Positions 34,815 to 43,127 of a stretch of DNA of 51,368 nt are shown in pieces (the stretch's first letter is position 1; each line of letters starts with the position of its first letter). This DNA is from an uncultured Burkholderiales bacterium (GTDB lineage: Bacteria; Pseudomonadota; Gammaproteobacteria; Burkholderiales; Burkholderiaceae_E). The notes below the pieces were generated by a model that saw nothing but the letters and a program-made list of their open reading frames with translations, was not told the origin of the DNA and searched no databases. The stretch spans positions 1-51,368 of the forward strand of contig CADEEH010000016.1 of the NCBI GenBank assembly GCA_902826305.1, written 5' to 3'. The position numbers and the translations under genes are program-made.

Positions 34815-35306
34815 ATGTCCATGCAAGCCCTCGCACTGCGCGAAAGCGCGACTGAAACCCAGGCCTACCCGACCGAATACCTGACGTTCCGACTCGGGCG
34901 CGAAGAGTACGCGATCGACATCCTGAAGGTGCAGGAGATCCGCGGCTACGAGCAACCGACGCGCATCGCCAATGCGCCGCACTTCATCAAGGGTGTGGTC
35001 AACCTGCGCGGGGTGATCGTTCCGATCATCGACCTGCGGCTGAAGTTCGGCCTGGACGACGCGGCGTACAACACGTTCACCGTCGTCATCATCCTCAACG
35101 TCGGCCAGCGCGTCGTCGGCATGGTCGTCGATTCGGTCTCCGACGTGCTCGAGCTGAAGGCCGCCGACATCCGCGAGGCGCCGGAGATGTCGTCGATGGT
35201 CGAGTCGTCGCACATCATCGGGCTGGGCACCGTCGCCGAACGGATGCTGATCCTGATCGACGTCGAGAAGATGCTCGGTGCACCCGACATGGCGCTGGTC
35301 GGCTGA
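34815..35306 (+). CDS. cheW: CheW, chemotaxis coupling protein
   Basis: A 163-residue CheW-domain protein. Diagnostic segments are [24 protein letters not shown], described in two parts: [14 protein letters not shown] and [13 protein letters not shown]; then [30 protein letters not shown] and [11 protein letters not shown]. It couples chemoreceptor tails to CheA. The upstream GGAG lies 7-8 bases before the ATG. It is 36 bases after cheA; a small stem-loop lies between it and cheR. Confidence 0.96.
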   Translation: MSMQALALRESATETQAYPTEYLTFRLGREEYAIDILKVQEIRGYEQPTRIANAPHFIKGVVNLRGVIVPIIDLRLKFGLDDAAYNTFTVVIILNVGQRVVGMVVDSVSDVLELKAADIREAPEMSSMVESSHIIGLGTVAERMLILIDVEKMLGAPDMALVG

Positions 35307-35312
35307 AGCCGG

Positions 35313-35329
35313 CGCCGGTCGATCCGGCG
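35313..35329 (+). other. Stem-loop between cheW and cheR
   Basis: CGCCGG (35313-35318) and CCGGCG (35324-35329) pair around TCGAT, six bases after the cheW stop and seven bases before the cheR ATG. It could limit access to the cheR translation start, but that is inference. Confidence 0.35.
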
Positions 35330-35336
35330 GGCACCG

Positions 35337-36182
35337 ATGAGCAGAGCGACTCCGATGGCGGCGGGCGAATACGCGTTCGGCGACGACGACTTCGAACGGG
35401 TCCGGCAGCTGATCTACCAGCGCGCCGGGATCTCGCTCGCCGACAGCAAACGCAACATGGTCTACTCGCGGCTGGTGCGCCGCCTGCGCGACACCGGCGC
35501 GAAGGACTTCGCCGGCTACCTGGCACACCTGGAGCGCGCCGGCGAGGCCGAATGGCAGCAGTTCGTCAACTCGCTGACGACCAACCTGACCTCGTTCTTC
35601 CGCGAGGCGTACCACTTCCCGATCCTCGCGGAGTTCCTGCGTTCGATGGGGCGCGGCCGCAAGATCCGCATCTGGTGCGCCGCGGCCTCGACCGGCGAGG
35701 AGCCGTATTCGATCGCGATGACCGTGATCGAGACACTGGGTGACAAGCCGCCGGTGTCCCTGTTCGCCTCGGACATCGACACCGCGGTGCTGGCCCGCGC
35801 CGAGGCCGGGGTCTACGACCTGGAGACGGCCGAAGGCATCGGCGCCGACCGGCTCCGGCGCTTCTTCCTGCGCGGCACCGGCGGCAACGCGGGCCGGGTG
35901 CGGGCGCGGCCGGAACTGCGCTCGATGATCCGCTTCGGCCAGGTCAACCTGATCGGGGATCGCTGGCCGTTCGACGAACCGTTCGACGTGATCTTCTGCC
36001 GCAACGTGATGATCTACTTCGACCGCGACACCAAGGTCCGGATCATCGAGCGGATGCATCGTTCACTCGCCCCGGAGGGCCTGCTGTTCGTCGGCCACTC
36101 GGAGAACTTCTCGGCGCACCGCGACCTGTTCCTGCTGCGCGGGCAGACGGTGTACCGGCGCGTCGGCAAGGTGGCCGCGTGA
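35337..36182 (+). CDS. cheR: CheR, chemoreceptor methyltransferase
   Basis: A 281-residue SAM-dependent methyltransferase that methylates glutamates on chemoreceptors for adaptation. The N-terminal helical domain begins [20 protein letters not shown] and contains [14 protein letters not shown]. The SAM-binding core shows [29 protein letters not shown] and [13 protein letters not shown], ending GHSENF. All expected parts are present. The stop overlaps the cheD start (TGATG), so the two are translationally coupled, and cheB follows in the same way. Confidence 0.97.
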   Translation: MSRATPMAAGEYAFGDDDFERVRQLIYQRAGISLADSKRNMVYSRLVRRLRDTGAKDFAGYLAHLERAGEAEWQQFVNSLTTNLTSFFREAYHFPILAEFLRSMGRGRKIRIWCAAASTGEEPYSIAMTVIETLGDKPPVSLFASDIDTAVLARAEAGVYDLETAEGIGADRLRRFFLRGTGGNAGRVRARPELRSMIRFGQVNLIGDRWPFDEPFDVIFCRNVMIYFDRDTKVRIIERMHRSLAPEGLLFVGHSENFSAHRDLFLLRGQTVYRRVGKVAA

Positions 36183-36802
36183 TGGCCGACACGCCGCGCC
36201 TGCTGCATCTGCGCGCGCTGCCCCGGCGCGAGGGGCAGGCGTCGTTCGCGTTCTTCGACCACGCGTTCCAGACCGAGGCGGTCAAGGTGCTCCCGGGCGA
36301 ATTCTTCGTCTACAACGAGGACATCTCGATCCAGACGGTGCTGGGCTCGTGTGTGGCGGCCTGCATCCACGACCGCGGCCCGGGCATCGGTGGCATGAAC
36401 CACTTCCTATTGCCCGAGGGCGACGATTCGTCGGCGCGGTTCGGCGTGTACGCGATGGAGGTGCTGATCAACGAGCTGCTCAAGCGCGGCGCGCGGCGCG
36501 GCTCACTGGAGGCCAAGGTGTTCGGCGGGGCCTCGGTGATCCAGGGCATGTCGGCGATCAATGTCGGCCGGCAGAACGTCGAGTTCGTCGAGCGGTTCCT
36601 CGCCAACGAACGGATCCCGATCGTCTCGAAGGACGTGCTCGGCAACAATCCGCGGCGCGTCTGCTTCTTCCCGAAATCAGGCAAAGCGATGGTCAAGAAA
36701 CTGGCCGCGACCGCGGCGGTCGAAGTGGTCACCGTCGAGACCTCTTACCGGTCTCGCGTCGCCGTTCGCGGCGCGGCCGGCGGCAGCGTGGAGTTGTTCT
36801 GA
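36182..36802 (+). CDS. cheD: CheD, chemoreceptor glutamine deamidase
   Basis: A 206-residue protein. CheD deamidates specific receptor glutamines and in some bacteria also interacts with CheY or CheC. The catalytic Cys is in [12 protein letters not shown], with the His in [12 protein letters not shown], and further family marks are [24 protein letters not shown] and [11 protein letters not shown]. The C-terminus is longer than the catalytic domain needs and ends GSVELF, identical to the end of the CheZ-like protein of the same operon. Starts at ATG 36182 inside the cheR stop; a GTG at 36179 is an alternative. The stop overlaps the cheB ATG. Confidence 0.95.
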   Translation: MADTPRLLHLRALPRREGQASFAFFDHAFQTEAVKVLPGEFFVYNEDISIQTVLGSCVAACIHDRGPGIGGMNHFLLPEGDDSSARFGVYAMEVLINELLKRGARRGSLEAKVFGGASVIQGMSAINVGRQNVEFVERFLANERIPIVSKDVLGNNPRRVCFFPKSGKAMVKKLAATAAVEVVTVETSYRSRVAVRGAAGGSVELF

Positions 36803-37926
36803 TGGCCAAGATCCGGGTACTGGTGGTCGACGACTCCGCGCTCGTGCGCAGTCTGCTGTCGACGATGATCAACGCGCAGCCGGACATGGAGTGCATCGGC
36901 GCGGCCCACGATCCGTACGTCGCGCGCGAGATGATCCGCAACCTCGACCCCGACGTGCTGACCCTGGACATCGAGATGCCGCGGATGGACGGCCTCGATT
37001 TCCTCGAGAAACTGATGCGGCTGCGTCCGATGCCGGTGGTGATGGTCTCGACGCTGACCCAGCGCGGTGCCGAGGTCACGCTGCGGGCGCTGGAGCTGGG
37101 GGCGATCGATTTCGTCGCCAAGCCCCGGCTGGCGATCTCGCAGGGACTCAACGAGGCGGTCGCCGAGATCACCGAGAAGATCCGGGTCGCCGCGCGGGCC
37201 CGGGTCGCGCGCCGGCCGGCCGGTGCGCCGGCCGCGACACCGGTGGTGAAGTCGCCCGAGGTCCAGGCCCGGCCCCTCGAGCCGGCCCAGGGGGGTGACC
37301 CCGGCCGGCGAACACCTGCGGTCCGACAGGGCACCGAGCGACTGGTGGCGATCGGTGCCTCGACCGGCGGCACCGAGGCGATCCGCGAGATCCTGACCCG
37401 CCTGCCGCCGGATTTCCCGGCGATCGCGATCACACAGCACATGCCTCCCGGTTTCACCCGCAGCTTCGCGCAACGACTCGATTCGTTGTGCCGCGTCCGG
37501 GTCAAGGAGGCCGAACACGGCGAGCGCCTGCTGCCCGGCCACGCCTACATCGCGCCCGGCGGGCGGCACCTGCGCGTGCAACGCAGCGGCGCGAACTACG
37601 TCGTCGCGATCGACGATGCCGAACCGGTCAACCGCCACCGGCCGTCGGTGGAGGTGCTGTTCGATTCGGTCGCCACCCAGGTCGGCCCGAATGCGCTCGG
37701 TGTGATGCTGACCGGGATGGGCAAGGACGGCGCCGACGCGATGCGCCGGATGAAACTCGCCGGCGCACACACCTACGCGCAGGACGAGGCGAGCTGTGTG
37801 GTGTTCGGCATGCCGCGCGAGGCGATCGCCTGTGGTGCGGTCGACGAGACGCTGCCGCTGGTGCAGATCGCATCCCGCCTGATGGAACGGCTCAAGACCA
37901 GCGGCACCGTCACCCACCGCGTCTGA
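36802..37926 (+). CDS. cheB: CheB, chemoreceptor methylesterase
   Basis: A 374-residue response regulator with esterase output. The receiver has [14 protein letters not shown], phospho-Asp in [13 protein letters not shown] and Lys in [10 protein letters not shown] linker near 135-170 leads to the catalytic domain: Ser in [11 protein letters not shown], His in [10 protein letters not shown] and Asp in [12 protein letters not shown]. It removes methyl groups from chemoreceptors, balancing CheR. The true start is the ATG overlapping the cheD stop; the longer open frame to 36349 is not coding. It ends the core che operon, 95 bases before the next gene. Confidence 0.97.
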   Translation: MAKIRVLVVDDSALVRSLLSTMINAQPDMECIGAAHDPYVAREMIRNLDPDVLTLDIEMPRMDGLDFLEKLMRLRPMPVVMVSTLTQRGAEVTLRALELGAIDFVAKPRLAISQGLNEAVAEITEKIRVAARARVARRPAGAPAATPVVKSPEVQARPLEPAQGGDPGRRTPAVRQGTERLVAIGASTGGTEAIREILTRLPPDFPAIAITQHMPPGFTRSFAQRLDSLCRVRVKEAEHGERLLPGHAYIAPGGRHLRVQRSGANYVVAIDDAEPVNRHRPSVEVLFDSVATQVGPNALGVMLTGMGKDGADAMRRMKLAGAHTYAQDEASCVVFGMPREAIACGAVDETLPLVQIASRLMERLKTSGTVTHRV

Positions 37927-37945
37927 TGGCGGCCGGGCGCGGTCG

Positions 37946-37962
37946 GCGCGCGCCCCGCGCGC
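37946..37962 (+). terminator. Candidate terminator after cheB
   Basis: GCGCGC (37946-37951) and GCGCGC (37957-37962) pair around GCCCC, 19 bases after the cheB stop. No T-tract follows. It probably marks the end of the core che operon. Confidence 0.4.
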
Positions 37963-37973
37963 AAGTGTCCCTG

Positions 37974-37990
37974 TTGCGAACATTTCGCAA
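37974..37990. promoter_or_regulatory. Inverted repeat upstream of the pseudokinase gene
   Basis: TTGCGAA and TTCGCAA form a perfect 7-bp repeat around CAT, in the 95-base gap before the next gene. It is less GC-rich than the surrounding hairpins and could be an operator or part of a terminator. No protein is known to me for it. Confidence 0.35.
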
Positions 37991-38021
37991 GTGGCGTTTC
38001 CGCCTCACCCATTGGTATTAG

Positions 38022-39446
38022 GTGGCGCGAACCCTGCAGGCACGCCTGTCGGTCGATGTTACATTTGAAGGCCCGACTCCGAGCCACGGTGACAATTTGG
38101 ATGGTCTCGTCGATCGGTGGTTGGCGGTGCTGGCAGCGCTTCTGGCCGTCGCCGTCGTGGGCGCCGCCTGGATCATTCTCCGCCGGCGCCGCGGACGTCC
38201 CATAGCCTTTACTTCGACCGAGCTGATCGAGCCGCGCGCACCGTCGATTGATCCGACACCGGCCGACGAGGCCGTGCCCGCCCGGCGCCGCTACATGGCC
38301 CAGGTCGGTGACGAGATCCGCACGCCGATCGCCGACATCATCGCGACACTCGACCTGCTGCAGCGTTCATCGCTGACACCGGCGCAGCTGCGGCTGGTGG
38401 AACTGGCGCTGTCGTCGGGCAACGCGCTGCTCGGCAAGGTCAACCAGGTGCTCGAGGTGGCGCGGATCGAATTCGACCGCGAATCGATCGTCGTCGAACC
38501 GGTCGACCTGGCCGCGCAGGTGCGTGCCGGCGCGCTGGTGCACGCGGCGGCCGCCTCGGCGCGGTTGATTCCGCTCGGGCTGCACGTCGCGCCGCGACCG
38601 TTTCCGATGCTGGTGACCGACGGCATGCGGGTCCGTCAGATCGTCTCGAATCTCGTGGCCGACGCGGTCGCCCACGGCGGGCCGATCGACGTGCACCTGC
38701 GGGCACGCCGCGCGCCCGAAGCCGGCCGCTGGCTGACCGAAGTCGAGGTCAGCTTCAATGGCGGCGCCGAACCCGCGGCCGGCGGGCATCCCGACGCACC
38801 GGGCGCGGCGGACGACGATCCGGGTGATCGCACCAACGGCCTGGGACTCTGGGTCTGCAAGGAACTCGCGCAGCTGATCGGCGGGCGCATCGAGACCTGG
38901 ACCAGCCCCGGCGACGGCTCGCGCTACGGGCTGCTGCTGACCCTCGCGGAGGTGCCTCAGGCCGAACCCTGCGACGGGCCGGTCTTCGAGGACCTCCAGG
39001 CCCAGCTCAACGTCGAGACGCGGCCCGGTCCGATCGCGGCGGCCATCGGGCCGTCGGGAAAGATGGCGGTGCTGCTGGTCGAGGACGACCGGATCAATCG
39101 GTTCCTCGGCGTGCGACTGCTCGAGGCGGCCGGTTTCGAGGTCGACGTGTTCGACGATGCCCGCGAGGCGCTGGCGCACTGGCGGCGTTATGCGCATCCG
39201 GTCGTGGTCACCGACTGCATCCTCAAGCCTTTCGACGGGCATCAGCTCGCACGGGAGATCCGCGCGGCCGAGGCGTCCGCCGGGCCCGGCCGGGCGCGCT
39301 GTGTGATCGTCGGTGTATCGGCCAGCGAATCCGAACGCGCTCGCGCGCTGGCCAGCGGCATGGACGACTTCCTCGCCAAGCCGCTGACGCTGCAGGCGCT
39401 GCGGCGCGCGATCCAGTCACGGCTGGGGGCCGCGTCGGGAGCCTGA
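38022..39446 (+). CDS. Degenerate histidine-kinase-like protein with receiver domain
   Basis: A 474-residue protein: one membrane helix (about 32-53), a HisKA-like helix pair (about 88-155), a HATPase-like region (about 195-312) and a C-terminal receiver (about 345-468). The H-box reads QVGDEIRTPIAD, so Asp97 replaces the phospho-accepting His. The N-box ends VADAVAHG with Asp214 in place of the conserved Asn, and no clear G1 motif (DxGxG) is visible; GLGLWVCKEL is kept. The receiver keeps VEDD, Asp398 in VTDCILKPFDG and Lys in FLAKPLTL. It probably cannot autophosphorylate and may be a scaffold or phosphate acceptor. The start is uncertain: GTG 38022 directly follows a stop, and TTG 38097 is possible. 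Function unknown. Confidence 0.8.
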   Translation: MARTLQARLSVDVTFEGPTPSHGDNLDGLVDRWLAVLAALLAVAVVGAAWIILRRRRGRPIAFTSTELIEPRAPSIDPTPADEAVPARRRYMAQVGDEIRTPIADIIATLDLLQRSSLTPAQLRLVELALSSGNALLGKVNQVLEVARIEFDRESIVVEPVDLAAQVRAGALVHAAAASARLIPLGLHVAPRPFPMLVTDGMRVRQIVSNLVADAVAHGGPIDVHLRARRAPEAGRWLTEVEVSFNGGAEPAAGGHPDAPGAADDDPGDRTNGLGLWVCKELAQLIGGRIETWTSPGDGSRYGLLLTLAEVPQAEPCDGPVFEDLQAQLNVETRPGPIAAAIGPSGKMAVLLVEDDRINRFLGVRLLEAAGFEVDVFDDAREALAHWRRYAHPVVVTDCILKPFDGHQLAREIRAAEASAGPGRARCVIVGVSASESERARALASGMDDFLAKPLTLQALRRAIQSRLGAASGA

Positions 39447-39467
39447 GACCCCCGGCGCACGGGTTGG

Positions 39468-39491
39468 CTAGGGCCTGTTGACAGGCCCTAG
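39468..39491. terminator. Bidirectional terminator candidate overlapping the fliR stop
   Basis: CTAGGGCCTG (39468-39477) and CAGGCCCTAG (39482-39491) form a perfect 10-bp stem with a TTGA loop, between the convergent pseudokinase and fliR genes. The right arm contains the fliR stop codon (39488-39490). No T-tract follows on either strand. Confidence 0.6.
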
Positions 39492-40249
39492 TTCACCCCG
39501 AGCAGCGTGAGCATGCGCTGGATCGCCGACAGCAGCGGCTGCTCGAGCAGCGGCAGGCCCATCGTCAGCAGCGCCAGCCCGGCACCGATGGTCACCGGGA
39601 AGCCGACCGAGAACACGTTGAACTGCGGCGCGACCCGCGACACGATGCCCAGCGTCAGGTTGATGAACAGCAGCAGCGCGAGGAACGGCAACGCAATCGT
39701 CAGTCCGAGCGCGAACAGATCCGCACCGGCCGACAACGGCTGCAGGTCGACCGTGAAGCGGTCCGGCGAGGCGACGATCGGGAACAGCGAGAAACTGTGG
39801 ATCACCGCCGCGAGCACCATCAGCGGGCCGTCGATCGCGACGAACGCCAGCAGCGCGAACGTGTTGAGCAGCCGCCCGACCGCGTTGGCGGCACCGGCCG
39901 ACGGATCGAAGAAGCCGGCGAACGACAGGCCCATCTGCAATCCGATCGCCTCGCCGGCGAGCTCGAAGCCGGCGAACACCAGCCGTGCGATGAAGCCGAT
40001 CGTCAGCCCGATCGCGACCTCGCGGGCGACCAGCCCGAAGCCGGTCGCCGAACCGAGGTCCAGGCGCGGGACTTCGATCGACGGCGCGGCGACGACCACG
40101 ATCACCAACGCGAGCGCGACCCGCAACCGGACCGGCACCGCGCGGTTCGACAGCACCGGGGCCGTGCTCATCAGCGCCAGCGCGCGGAAGAACGGCAGCA
40201 GGAAACCGGCCAGCCAGGCCGCCAGCGTCGCGTCGTCGAACTGGATCAT
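39488..40249 (-). CDS. fliR: FliR, flagellar export gate protein
   Basis: A 253-residue inner-membrane protein with several hydrophobic helices. It forms the export gate with FliP and FliQ for type III secretion of flagellar parts. Markers are FLLPFFRALALMSTAPVL near the N-terminus, EVAIGLTIGFIARLVFAG, the amphipathic FAGFFDPS region, LFINLTLGIVSRVAPQFNVF and VGFPVTIGAGL. It is the last gene of the fli cluster, 30 bases after fliQ. Its stop codon lies inside the stem-loop shared with the convergent gene. Confidence 0.96.
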   Translation of the reverse strand: MIQFDDATLAAWLAGFLLPFFRALALMSTAPVLSNRAVPVRLRVALALVIVVVAAPSIEVPRLDLGSATGFGLVAREVAIGLTIGFIARLVFAGFELAGEAIGLQMGLSFAGFFDPSAGAANAVGRLLNTFALLAFVAIDGPLMVLAAVIHSFSLFPIVASPDRFTVDLQPLSAGADLFALGLTIALPFLALLLFINLTLGIVSRVAPQFNVFSVGFPVTIGAGLALLTMGLPLLEQPLLSAIQRMLTLLGVN

Positions 40250-40279
40250 CGGTGATGCCCGCGGAACACACCGGCGCCG

Positions 40280-40552
40280 TCAGGCGCCGATCACCTGCGG
40301 GATCGAGGTCAGCACCCGCTGCAGGTAGTCGGTCAGCATCGCCAGCATCCACGGGCCGGCCACCGCCAGCGCCACCGCGAGCGCGATCAGCTTGGGCAGG
40401 AACGACAGCGTCGCCTCGTTGATCTGGGTCATCGCCTGCAGCAGGCTGACCGCCAGGCCGACCACCAGCGCGACCAGCAGCAGCGGCGAGGAGACGATCA
40501 GCATCGTCTCCAGCGCATTGCGCCCGATCGTGAGCACCATCTCCGGGGTCAT
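40280..40552 (-). CDS. fliQ: FliQ, flagellar export gate protein
   Basis: A 90-residue protein with two membrane helices, the normal FliQ size. The N-terminus MTPEMVLTIGRNALETML and the conserved LLQAMTQINEATLSFLPK loop are diagnostic. It joins FliP and FliR in the export gate. The start is the ATG at 40552, which gives the family's N-terminus; the frame is open far upstream but that part lies within fliP. It lies 11 bases after fliP. Confidence 0.97.
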   Translation of the reverse strand: MTPEMVLTIGRNALETMLIVSSPLLLVALVVGLAVSLLQAMTQINEATLSFLPKLIALAVALAVAGPWMLAMLTDYLQRVLTSIPQVIGA

Positions 40553-40563
40553 CGCGGCGACAC

Positions 40564-41334
40564 CTAGAAACTGGCCACCAGCGAGCCGAGCAGCAGGTTC
40601 CAGCCGTCGGCCAGCACGAACAGCATCAGCTTGAAGGGCAGGGCGACCAGCACCGGCGAGAGCATCATCATGCCCAGCGACATCAGCACGCTGGCGACGA
40701 TCAGGTCGATGATCAGGAACGGCACGAAGACCATGAATCCGATCTGGAACGCGGTCTTCAGCTCGCTGGTGACGAACGCCGGGATCACGACCCGCATCGG
40801 CATCTGCCGCGGCGCGAGCGACGTGTCGGCGCGTGCCACCCGCGCGAACAGCGCGAGGTCGGTCTCGCGGGTCTGCTTGAGCATGAACTCGCGCAGCGGG
40901 TCGGCGCCGCGATCGACCGCCTGCTCGAAGCTGATCCGCTGCTCGCTGAACGGCTTGTAGGCGTCGGCGTGGATGCGCTCCAGTGTCGGCCCCATCACGA
41001 ACCAGGTCAGGAACAGCGACATGCCGATGATCACCTGGTTCGGCGGCGTGGTCTGCAGGCCCATCGCCTGCCGGATCAGCGACAGCACGATCACGATCCG
41101 GGTGAAGCTGGTCATCAGCAGCAGCATCGCCGGCAGGAACGACAACGCCGAGAAGATCAGCAACGTCTGGATCGGCACCGAATAGCTGGTGGCGCCGGCC
41201 GCCGCCGGGGTCGCGGTGACCGTCAGCGGCGACTGCCCGAACGCCGGTGCGGCGGCCAGTAGCAGGGCGCACAGCAGCGCCAGCGCCGGCACGAGCGTCG
41301 CGATCGGACGACGGTCAGCGGGCTTGCTGGGCAT
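40564..41334 (-). CDS. fliP: FliP, flagellar export gate protein
   Basis: A 256-residue protein with a cleavable signal peptide (about 1-32, ending AAPAFG), typical of FliP. Core segments are FLPAMLLLMTSFTRIVIVLS, QTTPPNQVIIGMSLFLT, the VIPAFVTSELKTAFQIG region and the C-terminal FLIIDLIVASVLMSLGMMM. It builds the pentameric core of the export gate. I chose the ATG at 41334 because it begins just before the signal peptide, although it overlaps fliO by 20 bases. A longer frame to 41433 is arginine-rich and unlike FliP. Confidence 0.97.
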   Translation of the reverse strand: MPSKPADRRPIATLVPALALLCALLLAAAPAFGQSPLTVTATPAAAGATSYSVPIQTLLIFSALSFLPAMLLLMTSFTRIVIVLSLIRQAMGLQTTPPNQVIIGMSLFLTWFVMGPTLERIHADAYKPFSEQRISFEQAVDRGADPLREFMLKQTRETDLALFARVARADTSLAPRQMPMRVVIPAFVTSELKTAFQIGFMVFVPFLIIDLIVASVLMSLGMMMLSPVLVALPFKLMLFVLADGWNLLLGSLVASF

Positions 41335-41674
41335 GATCGCGGGCGCGGCCGAGCGCGGCGAGCAGCGACGGTGCGAACGCGGTCGCGGCGCTCGGCGTGC
41401 CGGGCGTCGCCGAGACGGCGTGTTCGACCTCACTCGCCGGCAGCTCGGCCAGCAGGTTGATCGACTGCGCGGTCTGCCCGAGCACGAGGCAGCGGTCGGC
41501 GACGAGGACCAGCGTGACCCGTTCGCGCGGTCCGATGTCGAGCGCCCCCACCAGCCGCATCGGCCCGGGCTGGCGCATGCGCAGCGGGCCGACCCGGCGC
41601 AGCATCCACAACGCGGCCGGGATCGCGGCGAGCACGAACACGAACGCGGCGATCGACGTGGTCAGCGATCCCAT
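41315..41674 (-). CDS. fliO: FliO, flagellar export assembly protein
   Basis: A 119-residue protein with an N-terminal membrane helix (about 6-27) and a cytoplasmic SH3-like segment, GPRERVTLVLVADRCLVLG and SINLLAELP. FliO helps assemble or stabilise FliP in the export gate. FliO is poorly conserved, so position between fliN and fliP is strong support. It starts 10 bases after fliN and its 3' end overlaps the fliP start by 20 bases. Confidence 0.88.
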   Translation of the reverse strand: MGSLTTSIAAFVFVLAAIPAALWMLRRVGPLRMRQPGPMRLVGALDIGPRERVTLVLVADRCLVLGQTAQSINLLAELPASEVEHAVSATPGTPSAATAFAPSLLAALGRARDHAQQAR

Positions 41675-41684
41675 CGAAGCCGCC

Positions 41685-42119
41685 TCAGCCGCGATTCAGC
41701 CGACGCATCCGCTCCGACGGGGTCACCACGTCGGTCAGCCGGATGCCGAACTTGTCGTTGACGACGACCACCTCGCCCTGGGCGATCAGGCAGCCGTTGA
41801 CCAGCACGTCCATCGGTTCACCGGCCAGCGCATCGAGTTCGATCACCGAGCCCTGCGCGAGCTGCAGGATGTGCTTGATCGGGATCCGCGTGCGGCCGAG
41901 TTCGACGGTGAGCTGCACCGGGATGTCGAGGATCAGGTCGATGTCGTTGCGTGCGTCGCCCGGTCCGGTGCCCGAGAGTTTCGGGAACAGGCGCGACGCG
42001 TCGTCGCTGGTCTCGACCGCGGTCGGTGTGGCAGCGGCCGATTTCTGTTCGGCGATCGCCGCCGCCCAGTCGTCGTCGGCCGAAGCGGTGGTGTCGCCGG
42101 CGTCGTTATCGGTTGCCAT
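41685..42119 (-). CDS. fliN: FliN, flagellar motor switch protein
   Basis: A 144-residue protein. An acidic, variable N-terminal third is followed by the SpoA domain: LILDIPVQLTVELGRTRIP, LQLAQGSVIELDALAGEP and VLVNGCLIAQGEVVVVND, ending FGIRLTDVV. FliN forms the lower C-ring with FliM and binds CheY-P and FliH. The start overlaps the fliM 3' end by 14 bases. Length and motif order are normal for FliN. Confidence 0.96.
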   Translation of the reverse strand: MATDNDAGDTTASADDDWAAAIAEQKSAAATPTAVETSDDASRLFPKLSGTGPGDARNDIDLILDIPVQLTVELGRTRIPIKHILQLAQGSVIELDALAGEPMDVLVNGCLIAQGEVVVVNDKFGIRLTDVVTPSERMRRLNRG

Positions 42120-43110
42120 GCGGTGCTCCGTTGCCGGCGTCCGCCGGCAGGGTGAGGAATTCCTGGATCTTGATCGCGTAGTGGCCGTTGGACACGCCGT
42201 AGCGGCATTCGAAGACCGGGACCCGGTCGACCTTGGCGATCACGATCTGCTCGAGGTCGAGCTCGATGAAATCACCGGCCTTCAGGTTCATCAGGTCGCG
42301 CACCGACGCGGTCGCGTGCGCGAGCTCGGCGACGATGTCGACCTCGGCCGACTTGATCTGGTGCGACAACATGTTGATCCAGCGCCGGTCCGGTTCGGTG
42401 GCCTGGTCGGACTGCATCGACGAGAACAACGTGTCGCGGATCGGTTCCAGCGTCGCATACGGGATGCAGATGAACATCGCGCCGCCGGCCTCGCCGATCT
42501 CGATGTCGAAACGCGCGGAGACGACGATCTCCGACGGGGTCGCGATGTTCGCGAACTGCGGCTGCATCTCCGAGCGCTGGTATTCGAGCAGCAGCGGGTA
42601 GATCCCCTGCCACGCCTTTCGGTACTCCTCGGTGATCACCTCGACCGTGCGCAGGATGATCCGCTGTTCGGTGGGCGAGAAGTCGCGCCCTTCGATCCGC
42701 GTCGGGAACTTGCCGCTGCCTCCGAACAGATTGTCGATGATCGTGAACACGAGCTGCGGTTCACACACCAGCAGGCCGCTGCCGCGCAGCGGCCGCACGC
42801 TCATCACGTTCAGGTTCGTCGGCACCGCGATGTCGCGCAGGAACGCGCTGTACTTCTGCACCTTGATCCCGCCCACCGAGATCTCGGGGCTGCGCCGCAT
42901 GAAGTTGAACAGGCCGATGCGAAGATTGCGCGCGAATCGCTCGTGGATCAGCTCGAGCGTGGGCATGCGCCCGCGGACGATGCGTTCCTGCTTGGCGAGG
43001 TCGTAGGTCCGGATGCCGTCGACCGGCTGCTCGGTGGGCTTCTGGGACTCGCCGGTGACACCCTCGAGCAGTGCGTCGACTTCGTCCTGCGACAGAAACT
43101 GATCGGCCAT
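42106..43110 (-). CDS. fliM: FliM, flagellar motor switch protein
   Basis: A 334-residue protein. The extreme N-terminus FLSQDEVDALLEGVTG is the CheY-P-binding region. The middle domain contains YDLAKQERIVRGRMP, ERFARNLRIGLF and the conserved NLFGGSGKFPTRIEGRDFS with TEQRIILR. A C-terminal SpoA domain (about 245-320) follows. FliM converts CheY-P binding into a change in rotation direction. It starts 17 bases after fliL and overlaps fliN. Confidence 0.97.
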   Translation of the reverse strand: MADQFLSQDEVDALLEGVTGESQKPTEQPVDGIRTYDLAKQERIVRGRMPTLELIHERFARNLRIGLFNFMRRSPEISVGGIKVQKYSAFLRDIAVPTNLNVMSVRPLRGSGLLVCEPQLVFTIIDNLFGGSGKFPTRIEGRDFSPTEQRIILRTVEVITEEYRKAWQGIYPLLLEYQRSEMQPQFANIATPSEIVVSARFDIEIGEAGGAMFICIPYATLEPIRDTLFSSMQSDQATEPDRRWINMLSHQIKSAEVDIVAELAHATASVRDLMNLKAGDFIELDLEQIVIAKVDRVPVFECRYGVSNGHYAIKIQEFLTLPADAGNGAPHGNR

Positions 43111-43127
43111 GCTGCGGATTGCCGTTG

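Noticed and set aside
32349..36059. Very long (over 1200-codon) minus-strand open frame opposite the che genes
   Set aside because: Its translation is His/Arg/Asp/Gln-rich low-quality sequence, the usual mirror of GC-rich coding DNA, and every base is already explained by che genes.
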